From: Hippophae tibetana
Taxonomy: Eukaryota; Streptophyta; Magnoliopsida; Rosales; Elaeagnaceae
Assembly: GCA_037013495.1 (NCBI GenBank)
Contig: CM072805.1
Location: forward strand, 11,876,601 to 11,940,600
Direction: 5' to 3'
Length of the DNA: 64,000 nt
Under the pieces are notes generated by a model, which ran no database searches, was not told the DNA's origin, and saw nothing but the letters and a program-made list of their open reading frames with translations. Position numbers and translations under genes: made by a program. The stretch's first letter is position 1. Each line of letters starts with the position of its first letter. This document shows positions 1 to 13,180 of the stretch, one piece after another.

Positions 1-590
1 TGTTAAAATTATGGCTATCGATTTTTTTCAAAGATAGGTCGACTATTTATTTGACAAGAATAGAAATTGAGCTGTATATTTACATATACTATATTTATTT
101 GAATTTGACTCAAATATGGAACATTTAAATGAACTAATATTAACAATACGGTGTATTCAATTTTGTCATATAAGTATGTTAAGGTCGAATCTTCTAAATC
201 CCAATTGTGTAATGTTAAATTCATGGTTATGGACTATTCTCATCCATAAATTGACTTCATATCAATAAATGGTTGAAACATATAAGGTGCATATTTGCAT
301 TTGTATTATTTAATTCAATTTTTTAGCATTAGGTTTAATTTATCTCAATTATTTAATGTTAAAATTATAGCTATCGAATTTTTTCAAAGATAGATGGACT
401 ATTTATTTGATAATAATAGAAATTGAGGTGTATATTTACATATACTATATTTATTTGAATTTGAGTCAAATATGGAACATTTAAATGAACTGATATTAAC
501 AATACGGTGTATTCCATTTATTCATATTAGTATGTTAAGGTCGAATCTTCTAAATCCCAATTGTGTAATGTTAAATTCATGATTATGGAC
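1..590 (+). repeat. Left-edge monomers (1b-like then type 2)
   Basis: Position 1 falls just after the start of a monomer with GATTTTTTTCAAAG, GACAAGAATAG and TTGAGCTG, the same 1b-like form seen at ~4629. A type 2 copy follows. Together they resemble 4629-5218, an offset of 4628 bp or 13 monomers. The segment ends where the 3-mer repeat begins. Confidence 0.75.
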
Positions 591-2725
591 TTTTCTCATC
601 CATAAATTGACTTCATATCAATAAATGGTTCAAACTTATAGGTGGCATATTTGCATTTGTAATATTTAATTCAATATTTTAATGTTAGATTTACTTTATC
701 TCAATTGTTTAATGTTAAAATTATGGCTATCGAATTTTTTCAAAAATTGAGCGACTATTTATTTGATAATAATAGAAACTAACGTTTATATTCATATATA
801 CCATATATATTTGAATTTGACTCATATATGGACCATTCAAATGAACTAATATTAACAATAAGGTGTATTCAATTTTGTCATATTAGTATGTTAAGGTCGA
901 ATCTTCAAAATCCCCATTGTGTAATGTTAAATTCATGATTATGGACTTTTCTCAACCATAAATTGACTGCATATCAATAAATGGTTGAAACTTATAAGGG
1001 GCATATTTGCATTTGTAATATTTAATTAAATATTTTAACGTTAGATTTACTTTATCTCAATTGTTTAATGTTAAAATTATGGCTATCGATTTTTGTCAAC
1101 CATTGATCGACTATGTATTTGATAATAACAGAAACTAACGTTTATATTCATATATACCATATATATTTGAATTTGAGTCAAATATGGACCATTCAAATGA
1201 ACTAATATTAACAATACGATGTATTCCATTTTGTCATATCAGTATGTTAAGGTCGATTCTTCTAAATCCCAATTTTATAATGTTAAATTATTGATTATGG
1301 ACTTTTTCCCACCATAAATCGACTTCATAACAATAAATGGTTGAAATTTATAAGTGGCATATTTGCATTTGTAATATTTAATTCAATTGTTTAACGTTAG
1401 ATTTACTTTATCTCAATTGTTTAATGTTAAAATTATGGCTATCGATTTTTGTCAACCATAGATAGAATATTTATTTGATAAGAATAGAAATTGAGGTGTA
1501 TATTTACATATACTATATTTATTTGAAATTGAGTCAAATATGGACCATTCAAATGAACTAATACTATCAATACGGTGTATTCAATTTTGTCATATAAGTA
1601 TGTTAAGGTCGAATCTTCTAAATCCGAATTGTGGAATGTTAAATTCATGGTTATGGACTTTTCTCATCCATAAATTGACTTCATATCAATAAATGGTTCA
1701 AACTTATAGGTGGCATATTTGCATTTGTAATATTTAATTCAATATTTTAATGTTAGATTTACTTTATCTCAATTGTTTAATGTTAAAATTATGGCTATCG
1801 AATTTTTTCAAAAATTGAGCGACTATTTATTTGATAATAATAGAAACTAACGTTTATATTCATATATACCATATATATTTGAATTTGACTCAAATATGGA
1901 CCATTCAAATGAACTAATATTAACAATAAGGTGTATTCAATTTTGTCATATTAGTATGTTAAGGTCGAATCTTCAAAATCCCCATTGTGTAATGTTAAAT
2001 TCATGATTATGGAATTTTCTCAACCATAAATTGACTGCATATCAATAAATGGTTGAAACTTATAAGGGGCATATTTGCATTTGTAATATTTAATTCAATA
2101 TTTTAACGTTAGATTTACTTTATCTCAATTGTTTAATGTTAAAATTATGGTTATCGATTTTTGTCAACCATTGATCGACTATGTATTTGATAATAACAGA
2201 AACTAACGTTTATATTCATATATACCATATATATTTGAATTTGAGTCAAATATGGACCATTCAAATGAACTAATATTAACAATACGATGTATTCCATTTT
2301 GTCATATCAGTATGTTAAGGTCGAATCTTCTAAATCCCAATTGTATAATGTTAAATTATTGATTATGGACTTTTTCCCACCATAAATCGACTTCATAACA
2401 ATAAATGGTTGAAATTTATAAGTGGCATATTTGCATTTGTAATATTTAATTCAATTTTTTAACGTTAGATTTATTTTATCTCAATTGTTTAATGTTAAAA
2501 TTATGGCTATCGATTTTTGTCAACCATAGATAGAATATTTATTTGATAAGAATAGAAATTGAGGTGTATATTTACATATACTATATTTATTTGAAATTGA
2601 GTCAAATATGGACCATTCAAATGAACTAATACTAACAATACGGTGTATTCAATTTTGTCATATAAGTATGTTAAGGTCGAATCTTCTAAATCCGAATTGT
2701 GGAATGTTAAATTCATGGTTATGGA
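590..2725 (+). repeat. 3-mer higher-order repeat, two tandem copies of 1068 bp
   Basis: Copy 1 is about 590-1657 and copy 2 about 1658-2725. Shared private marks sit exactly 1068 bp apart: CAAACTTATAGGTGGC at 631 and 1699, CAAAAATTGAGCGAC at 741 and 1809, and the AATCCGAATTGTGGAATG stretch before 1648 and 2716. The order is type 3-like, 3b, type 1. Similarity fails to the left of ~590 (ATTCCATTTATTCATATT against ATTCAATTTTGTCATATA) and after ~2725. Confidence 0.85.
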
Positions 2726-2989
2726 CTTTTCTCATCCATAAATTGACTTCATATCAATAAATGGTTGAAACTTATAAGGGGCATATTTGCATTTGTAATA
2801 TTTAATTCAATATTTTAACGTTAGATTTACTTTATCTCAATTATTTAATGTTAAAATTATGGCTATCAATTTTTGTCAACCATAGATAGACTATTTATTT
2901 GATAAGAATAGAAATTGAGGTGTATATTTACATATACTATATTTATTTGAATTTGAGTCAAATATGGACCATTCAAATGAACTAATACT

Positions 2990-5900
2990 AACAATACAGT
3001 GTATTCAATTTTGTCATATAAGTATGTTATGGTCGAACCTTCTAAATCCGAATTGTGAAATGTTAAATTCATGGTTATGGAATTTTCTCATCCATAAATT
3101 GACTTCATATCAATAAATGGTTGAAACATATAAGGTGCATATTTGCATTTGTATTATTTAATTCAATTTTTTAGCATTAAGTTTAATTTATCTCAATTAT
3201 TTAATGTTAAAATTATAGCTATCGAATTTTTTCAAAGATAGATCGACTATTTATTTGATAATAATAGAAATTGAGGTGTATAATTACATATACTATATTT
3301 ATTTGAATTTGAGTCAAATATGGAACATTTAAATGAACTGATATTAACAATACGGTGTATTCCATTTATTCATATTAGTATGTTAAGGTCGAATATTCTA
3401 AATCCCAATTGTGTAATGTTAAATTCATGATTATTCACTTTTCTGAATCATAAATTGACTTCATATCAATAAATGGTTGAAACATATAAGGTGCATATTT
3501 GCATTTGTATTATTTAATTTAATATTTTAACCTTATGTTTAATTTAACTCAATTATTTAATGTTAAAATTATAGCTATCGAATTTTTACAAAGATTGATC
3601 GACTATTTATTTGATAATAATAGAAACTAACGTTTATATTCATATATACCATATATATTTGAATTTGAGTCAAATATGGACCATTCAAATGCTCTAATAT
3701 TAACAATACGGTGTATTCAATTTTGTCATATTAGTATGTTAAGGTCGAATCTTCAAAATCCTTATTGTGTAATGTTAAATTCATGATTATGGACTTTTCT
3801 CAACCATAAATTGACTTCGTATCAATCAAGGGTTGAAACTTATAAGGGGCATATTTGCATTTGTAATATTTAATTCAATATTTTAATGTTAGATTTACTT
3901 TATCTCAATTATTTAATGTTAAAATTATGGCTATCGATTTTTGTAAACCATAGATAGACTATTTATTTGACAAGAATAGAAATTGAGCTGTATATTTACA
4001 TATACTATATTTATTTGAATTTGAGTCAAATATGGACCATTCAAAGAACTAATATTAACAATACGGTGTATTCAATTTTGTCATATAAGTACGTTAAGGT
4101 CGAATCTTGTAAATCCCAATTGTGTAATGTTAAATTCATGGTTATGGACTTTTCTCATCCATAAATTAACTTCATATCAATAAATGGTTGAAACATATAA
4201 GGTGCATATTTGCATTTGTATTATTTAATTCAATTTTTTATCTTAGGTTTAATTTATCTCAATTATTTAATGTTAAAATTATAGCTATCGAATTTTTTTC
4301 AAAGATAGATCGACTATTTATTTGATAATAATAGAAATTGAGGTGTATATTTACATATACTATATTTATTTGAATTTGAGTCAAATATGGAACATTTTAA
4401 ATGAACTAATATTAACAATACGGTGTATCCCATTTTGTCATATTAGTATGTTAAGGTCGAATCTTCTAAATCCGAATTGTGTAATGTTAAATTCATGGTT
4501 ATGGACTTTTCTCATCCATAAATTGACTTCATATCAATAAATGGTTGAAACTTATAAGGGGCATATTTGCATTTGTAATATTTAATTCAATATTTTAACA
4601 TTAGATTTACTTTATCTCAATTATTTAATGTTAAAATTATGGCTATCGATTTTTTTCAAAGATAGATCGACTATTTATTTGACAAGAATAGAAATTGAGC
4701 TGTATATTTACATATACTATATTTATTTGAATTTGAGTCAAATATGGACCATTCAAATGAACTAATATTAACAATACGGTGTATTCAATTTTGTCATATA
4801 AGTATGTTAAGGTCGAATCTTCTAAATCCCAATTGTGTAATGTTAAATTCATGGTTATAGACTTTTCTCATCCATAAATTGACTTCATATCAATAAATGG
4901 TTGAAACATATAAGGTGCATATTTGGATTTGTATTATTTAATTCAATTTTTCAGCATTAGGTTTAATTTATCTCAATTATTTAATGTTAAAATTATAGCT
5001 ATCGAATTTTTTCAAAGATAGATCGACTATTTATTTGATAATAATAGAAATTGAGGTGTATATTTACATATACTATATTTATTTGAATTTGAGTCAAATA
5101 TGGAACATTTAAATGAACTGATATTAACAATACGGTGTATTCCATTTATTCATATTAGTATGTTAAGGTCGAATATTCTAAATCCCAATTGTGTAATGTT
5201 AAATTCATGATTATGCACTTTTCTGAACCATAAATTAACTTCATATCAATAAATGGTTGAAACATATAAGGTGCATATTTGCATTTGTATTATTTAATTC
5301 AATTTTTATCTTAGGTTTAATTTATCTCAATTATTTAATGTTAAAATTATAGCTATCGAATTTTATCAAAGATAGATCGACTATTTATTTGATAATAATA
5401 GAAATTGAGGTGTATATTTACATATATTATATTTATTTGAATTTGAGTCAAATATGGAACATTTAAATGAACTAATATTAACAATACGGTGTATTCCATT
5501 TTGTCATATTAGTATGTTCAGGTCGAATCTTCTAAATCCGAATTGTGTAATGTTAAATTCATGGTTATGGACTTTTCTCATCCATAAATTGACTTCATAT
5601 CAATAAATGGTTGAAACTTATAAGGGGCATATTTGCATTTGTAATATTTAATTCAATATTTTAACATTAGATTTACTTTATCTCAATTATTTAATGTTAA
5701 AATTATGGCTATCGATTTTTTTTCAAAGATAGATCGACTATTTATTTGACAAGAATAGAAATTGAGCTGTATATTTAAATATACTATATTTATTTGAATT
5801 TGAGTCAAATATAGACCATTCAAATGAACTAATACTAACAATACAGTGTATTCAATTTTTTCATATAAGTATGTTATGGTCGAACCTTCTAAATCCGAAT

Positions 5901-8690
5901 TGTGTAATGTTAAATTCATGGTTATGGACTTTTCCTCATCCATAAATTGACTTCATATCAATAAATGGTTGAAACATATAAGGTGCATATTTGCATTTGT
6001 ATTATTTAATTCAATTTTTTAGCATTAGGTTTAATTTATCTCAATTATTTAATGTTAAAATTATAGCTATCGAATTTTTTCAAAGATAGATCGACTATTT
6101 ATTTGATAATAATAGAAATTGAGGTGTATATTTACATATACTATATTTATTTGAATTTGAGTCAAATATGGAACATTTAAATGAAATGATATTAACAATA
6201 CGGTGTATTCCATTTATTCATATTAGTATGTTAAGGTCGAATATTCTAAATCCCAATTGTGTAATGTTAAATTCATGATTATGCACTTTTCTGAATCATA
6301 AATTGACTTCATATCAATAAATGGTTGAAACATATAAGGTGCATATTTGCATTTGTATTATTTAATTTAATATTTTAACCTTATGTTTAATTTAATTCAA
6401 TTATTTAATGTTAAAATTATAGCTATCGAATTTTTACAAAGATTGATCGACTATTTATTTGAGAATAATAGAAACTAACGTTTATATTCATATATACCAT
6501 ATATATTTGAATTTGAGTCAAATGTGGACCATTCAAATGCTCTAATATTAACAATACGGTGTATTCAATTTTGTCATATTAGTATGTTAAGGTCGAATCT
6601 TCAAAATCCTTATTGTGTAATGTTAAATTCATTATTATGGACTTTTCTCAACCATAAATTGACTTCGTATCAATCAAGGGTTGAAACTTATAAGGGGCAT
6701 ATTTGCATTTGTAATATTTAATTCAATATTTTAATGTTAGATTTAATTTATCTCAATTATTTAATGTTAAAATTATGGCTATCGATTTTTGTAAACCATA
6801 GATAGACTATTTATTTGACAAGAATAGAAATTGAGCTATATATTTACATATACTATATTTATTTGAATTTGAGTCAAATATGGACAATTCAAATGAACTA
6901 ATATTAACAATACGGTGTATTCAATTTTGTCATATAAGTACGTTAAGGTCGAATCTTGTAAATCCCAATTGTGTAATGTTAAATTCATGGTTATGGACTT
7001 TTCTCATCCATAAATTAACTTCATATCAATAAATGGTTGAAACATATAAGGTGCATATTTGCATTTGTATTATTTAATTCAATATTTTATCTTAGGTTTA
7101 ATTTATCTCAATTATTTAATGTTAAAATTATAGCTATCGAATTTTTTCAAAGATAGATCGACTATTTATTTGATAATAATAGAAAATGAGGTGTATATTT
7201 ACATATCCTATATTTATTTGAATTTGAGTCAAATATGGAACATTTAAATGAACTAATATTAACAATACGGTGTATTCCATTTTGTCATATTAGTATGTTA
7301 AGGTCGAATCTTCTAAATCCGAATTGTGTAATGTTAAATTCATGGTTATGGACTTTTCTCATCCATAAATTGACTTCATATCAATAAATGGTTGAAACTT
7401 ATAAGGGGCATATTGCATTTGTAATATTTAATTCAATATTTTAACATTAGATTTACTTTATCTCAATTATTTAATGTTAAAATTAGGCTATCGATTTTTT
7501 TCAAAGATAGATCGACTATTTATTTGACAAGAATAGAAATTGAGCTGTATATTTACATATACTATATTTATTTGAATTTGAGTCAAATATGGACAATTCA
7601 AATGAACTAATACTAACAATACAGTGTATTCAATTTTGTCATATAAGTATGTTATGGTCGAACCTTCTAAATCCGAATTGTGTAATGTTAAATTCATGGT
7701 TATGGACTTTTCTCATCCATAAATTGACTTCATATCAATAAATGGTTGAAACATATAAGGTGCATATTTGCATTTTTATTATTTAATTCAATTTTTTAGC
7801 ATTAGGTTTAATTTATCTCAATTATTTAATGTTAAAATTATAGCTATCGAATTTTTTCAAAGATAGATCGACTATTTATTTGATAATAATAGAAATTGAG
7901 GTGTATATTTACATATACTATATTTATTTGAATTTGAGTCAAATATGGAACATTTAAATGAACTGATATTAACAATACGGTGTATTCCATTTATTCATAT
8001 TAGTATGTTAAGGTCGAATATTCTAAATCCCAATTGTGTAATGTTAAATTCATGATTATGCACTTTTCTGAATCATAAATTTACTTCATATCAATAAATG
8101 GTTGAAACATATAAGGTGCATATTTGCATTTTTATTATTTAATTTAATATTTTAACCTTATGTTTAATTTAACTCAATTATTTAATGTTAAAAATTATAG
8201 CTATCGAATTTTTACAAAGAGTGATCGACTATTTATTTGATAATAATAGAAACTAACGTTTATATTCATATATACCATATATATTTGAATTTGAGTCAAA
8301 TATGGACCATTCAAATGCTCTAATATTAACAATACGGTGTATTCAATTTTGTCATATTAGTATGTTAAGGTCGAATCTTCAAAATCCTTATTGTGTAATG
8401 TTAAATTCATGATTATGGACTTTTCTAAAACCATAAATTGACTTCGTATCAATCAAGGGTTGAAACTTATAAGGGGCATATTTGCATTTGTAATATTTAA
8501 TTCAATATTTTAATGTTAGATTTACTTTATCTCAATTATTTAATGTTAAAATTATGGCTATCAATTTTTGTAAACCATAGATAGACTATTTATTTGACAA
8601 GAATAGAAATTGAGCTGTATATTTACATATACTATATTTATTTGAATTTGAGTCAAATATGGACCATTCAAATGAACTAATATTAACAAT
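2990..8690 (+). repeat. 5-mer higher-order repeat (1778 bp) with an 8-mer-expanded first copy (2847 bp)
   Basis: ACAGTGTATTCAATTTT followed by GTTATGGTCGAACC occurs at 2996, 5843 and 7621, spaced 2847 (8 monomers) and 1778 (5 monomers). GCTCTAATAT occurs at 3691, 6540 and 8317 with matching spacing. The 5-mer order is 3, 1b, 2, 1b-like, 2. The 8-mer differs by 1069 bp: ATCTTAGG is at 4240 and again at 5308, so roughly 4.15-4.74 kb is repeated at 5.22-5.81 kb. The third copy loses its match near 8690. Confidence 0.8.
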
Positions 8691-10300
8691 ACGGTGTATT
8701 CAATTTTGTCATATTAGTATGTTAAGGGTCGAATCTTCAAAATCCCTATTGTGTAATGTTAAATTCATGATTATGGACTTATCTCAACGATAAATTGACT
8801 TCGTATCAATCAATGGTTGAAACTTATAAGGGGCATATTTTCATTTGTAATATTTAATTCAATTTTTTAACGTTAGATTTACTTTATCTCAATTGTTTAA
8901 TGTTAGAATTATGGCTATCGAATTTTTACAAAGATTGATCGACTATGTATTTGATAATAACAGAAACTAACGTTTATATTCATATATACCATATATATTT
9001 GAATTTGAGTCAAATATGGACCATTCAAATGAACTAATATTAACAATACGGTGTATTTCATTTTGTCATATCAGTATGTTAAGGTCGAATCTTCTAAATC
9101 CCAATTGTGTAATGTTAAATTATTGATTATGGACTTTTTCCCACCATAAATCGACTTCATAACAATAAATGGTTGAAAATTATAAGTGGCATATTTGCAT
9201 TTGTAATATTTAATTCAATTTTTTAACATTAGATTTACTTTATATCAATTGTTTAATTTTAAAATTATGGCTATCGATTTTTGTCAACCATAGATAGAAT
9301 ATTTATTTGATAAGAATAGAAATTGAGGTGTATGTTTACATATACTATATTTATTTGAATTTGAGTCAAATATGGACCATTCAAATGAACTAATACTAAC
9401 AATACGGTATTCCATTTTGTCATATTAGTATGTTAAGGTCGAATCTTCTAAATCCCAATTATATAATGTTAAATTCATAATTATGGAGTTTTCTCAACCA
9501 TAAATTGACTTCATATCAATCAAGGGTTCAAACTTATAAGAGGCATATTTGTATTTGTAATATTTAATTCAATATTTTAATGTTATATTTACTTTATCTC
9601 AATTATTTAATGTTAAAATTATGGCTATCGATTTTTGTAAACCATAGATAGACTATTTATTTGAGAAGAATAGAAATTGAGATGTATATTTACATATACT
9701 ATATTTATTTGAATTTAAGTCAAATATGGACCATTCAAATGAACTAATATTAACAATACGGTGTATTCCATTTTGTCATATAAGTATGTTAAGGTCGAAT
9801 CTTCTAAATCCCAATTGTGTAATGTTAAATTCATGATTATTGACTTTTCTCAACCATAAATTGACTTCATACCAATAAATGGTTGAAACATATAAGGTGC
9901 ATATTTGCATTTGTATTATTTAATTCAATTTTATAACCTTAGGTTTAATTTATCTCAATTATTTAATGTTAAAATTATGGCTATCGAAGTTTTTCAAAAA
10001 TAGATCGACTATTTATTTGATAATAATAGAAACTAACGTTTATATTTACATATACTATATTTATTTGAATTTGAGTCAAATATGGAGCATTGAATTGAAC
10101 TAATATTAACAATACGGTGTATTCAATTTTGTCATATTAGTATGTTAAGGTCGAATCTTCAAAATCCCCATTGTGTAATGTTAAATTCATGATTATGGAC
10201 TTTTCTCAACCATAAATTGACTGCATATCAATAAATGGTTGAAACTTATAAGGGGCATATTTGCATTTGTAATATTTAATTCAATATTATAACGTTAGAT
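8690..10300 (+). repeat. Mixed monomers without a local higher-order copy
   Basis: Four to five monomers of types 3b, 1 and mosaics. The copy around 9050-9200 carries CTTTTTCCCACCATAAATCG and CTTCATAACAATAAATGG, marks also found near 1310, 2370, 35450, 37590, 39365, 40790 and 44345. One copy near 9407 has the 2-bp deletion ACGGTATTCC. I found no adjacent copy of the whole segment. Confidence 0.7.
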
Positions 10301-11450
10301 TTACTTTATCTCAATTGTTTAATGTTAAAATTATGGTTATCGATTTTTGTCAACCATAGATAGTCTATTTATTTGATAAGAATAGAAATTGAGGTGTATA
10401 TTTACATATACTATATTTATTTGAATTTAAGTCAAATATGGACCATTCAAATGAACTAATATTAACAATACAGTGTATTCAATTTTGTCATATAAGTATG
10501 TTAAGGTCGAATCTTCTAAATCCCAATTGTGTAATGTTAAATTCATGATTATGGACTTTTCTCAACCATAAATTGACTTCATATCAATCAAGGGTTGAAA
10601 CTTATAAGGGGCATATTTGCATTTGTAATATTTAATTCAATATTTTAATGTTAGATTTACTTTATCTCAATTATTTAATGTTAAAATTATGGCTATCGAT
10701 TTTTGTAAACCATAGATAGACTATTTATTTGACAAGAATAGAAATTGAGCTGTATATTTACATATACTATATTTATTTGCATTTGAGTCAAATATGGACC
10801 ATTCAAATGAACTAATATTAACAATACGGTGTATTCAATTTTGTCATATAAGTACGTTAAGGTCGAATCTTGTAAATCCCAATTGTGTAATGTTAAATTC
10901 ATGGTTATGGACTTTTCTCATCCATAAATTAACTTCATATCAATAAATGGTTGAAACATATAAGGTGCATATTTGCATTTGTATTATTTAATTCAATTTT
11001 TTATCTTAGCTTTAATTTATCTCAATTATTTAATGTTAAAATTATAGCTATTGAATTTTTCAAAGATAGATCGACTATTTATTTGATAATAATAGAAATT
11101 GAGGTGTATATTTACATATACTATATTTATTTGAATTTGAGTCAAATATGGAACATTAAATGAACTAATATTAACAATACGGTGTATTCCATTTTTTCAT
11201 ATTAGTATGTTAAGGTCGAATATTCTAAATCCCAATTGTGTAATGTTAAATTCATGATTATGCACTTTTCTCAATCATAAATTGACTTCATATCAATAAA
11301 TTGTTGAAACATATAAGGTGCATATTTGCATTTGTATTATTTAATTCAATTTTTTAACCTTAGGTTTAATTTAACTCAATTATTTAATGTTAAAATTATA
11401 GCTATCGAATTTTTTCAAATATAGATCGACTATTTATTTGATAATAATAG
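10300..11450 (+). repeat. Block repeated ~3909 bp (11 monomers) downstream
   Basis: The order type 1 with AGTCTATT, type 1b with AAGTACGTTAAGG, type 2 with ATCTTAGCTTTAA, then a type 4 head is repeated at about 14.2-15.35 kb. ATCTTAGC lies at 11003, 14912, 16335 and 22024, which links this block to the duplicated regions downstream. The copies differ by several substitutions, so this is an older duplication than those at 13.95-16.79 kb. Confidence 0.75.
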
Positions 11451-13180
11451 AAACTAACGTTTATATTTACATATACTATATTTATTTGAATTTTAGTCAA
11501 ATATGGATCATTCAAATGAACTAATATTAACAATACAGTGTATTCCATTTTGTCATATCTGTATGTTAAGGTCAAATCTTCTAAATCCCAATTGTGTAAT
11601 GTTAAATTCATGATTATGGACTTTTCTCAACCATAAATTGACTTCGTATCAATCAATGGTTGAAACATATAAGGTGCATATTTGCATTTGTATTATTTAA
11701 TTCAATTTTTTAACTTTAGGTTTAATTTATCTAAATTATTTAATGTTAAAATTATATCTATCGAATTTTTTCAAAGATAGATCGATTATTTATTTGATAA
11801 TAATAGAAACTAACGTTTATATTTACATATACTATATTTATTTGAATTTGAGTCAAATATGGACTATTCAAATGAACTAATATTAACAATACGGTGTATT
11901 CAATTTTGTCATATCAGTATGTTAAGGTCGAATCTTCTAAATCCCAATTGTGTAATGTTAAATTCATGATTATTGACTTTTCTCAACCATAAATTGACTT
12001 CATATCAATCAATGGTAGAAATTATAAGGGGAATATTTGCATTTGTAATATTTAATTCAATATTTTAACGTTAGATTTACTTTATCTTAATTGTTTAATG
12101 TTAAAATTATGGCTATCGATTTTTTGTGAACCATAGATAGACTATTTATTTGATAAGAATAGAAATTGAGGTGTATATTTACATATATTATATTTATTTG
12201 AATTGAGTCAAATATTGACCATTCAAATGAACTAATACTAACAATACGGTATTCCATTTTGTCATATTAGTATGTTAAGGTCGAATCTTCTAAATCCCAA
12301 TTATGTAATGTTAAATTCATGATTATGGACTTTTCTCAACCATAAATTTACTTCATATCAATAAATGGTTGAAACTTATAAAGGGCATATTTGCATTTGT
12401 AATATTTAATTCAATATTTTAACGTTATTTTTACTTTATCTAAATTATTTAATGTTAAAATTATGGCTATCGATTTTTGTCAACCATAGATAGACTATTT
12501 ATTTGATAAGAATAGAAATTGAGGTGTATATTTACATATACTATATTTATTTGAATTTGAGTCAAATATGGAAAATTCAAATGAACTAATATTAACAATA
12601 CGCTGTATTCCATTTTGTCATATTAATATGTTAAGGTCGAATCTTCTAAATCCAATTGTGTAATGTTAAATTCATGATTATGGACTTTTCTCAACCATAA
12701 ATTGACTTCATATCAATAAATGGTTGAAAAATATAAGGTGCATATTTCCATTTGTATTATTTAATTTAATATGTTAACCTTATGTTTAATTTAACTCAAT
12801 TATTTAATGTTAAAATTATAGCTATCGAATTTTTACAAAGATTGATCGACTATGTATTTGATAATAACAGAAATTAACGTTTATATTCATATATATCATA
12901 TATATTTGAATTTGAGTCAAATATTAACCATTGAAATGAACTAATATTAACAATACGGTGTATTCAATTTTGTCATATCCGTATGTTAAGGTCGAATCTT
13001 CTAAATCCAAATTGTGTAATGTTAAATTCATGATTATGGAGATTTCTCAACCATAAATTGACTTCATATCAATAAATGGTTGAAACTTATAAGGGGCATA
13101 TTTGCATTTGTAATATTTAATTCAATATTTTAACATTAGATTTACTTTATCTCAATTATTTAATGTTAAAATTATGGCTA
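11402..13180 (+). repeat. 5-mer block repeated at ~16.74-18.51 kb (15-monomer offset, 5334 bp)
   Basis: Type 4, a second mosaic, type 1 with the 2-bp deletion, type 1, and type 3b recur in the same order. The type 4 monomers start at equivalent points (11402 and 16736), and the deletion allele CGGTATTCC is at 12247 and 17581, both 5334 bp apart. Small differences (CGCTGTATT against CGTTGTATT; AATTGAGTC against AATTTGAGTC) show moderate age. Confidence 0.75.

Noticed and set aside
1439..1648. Recurrent minus-strand open frame of ~69 codons (also at 2507, 4643, 7488, 10693, 13178, 18513, 26338, 30251, 34164, 45900, 53361 and others)
   Set aside because: It spans the same part of the satellite monomer each time: the start comes from TTCATG and the stop from the CTA of GGCTATCG. 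Only about 30 of ~180 monomers keep it open; the rest are broken by 1-2 bp indels or stops. The peptides look alike because the DNA is repeated. A test showing synonymous changes in excess over replacements among monomers would reopen the question.
3520..3550. Yeast ARS-like motif (CCTTATGTTTA against WTTTAYRTTTW)
   Set aside because: At least two mismatches, and near matches are expected by chance in a 75% A+T sequence.
3967..4164. Plus-strand open frames of 65-72 codons (also 4322-4540, 6524-6721, 10951-11163)
   Set aside because: Each is open only because of local indels or substitutions in single monomers, they use different frames, and the peptides are low-complexity Ile/Tyr-rich products of AT-rich repeat. 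No domain, start context or intron signal supports them.
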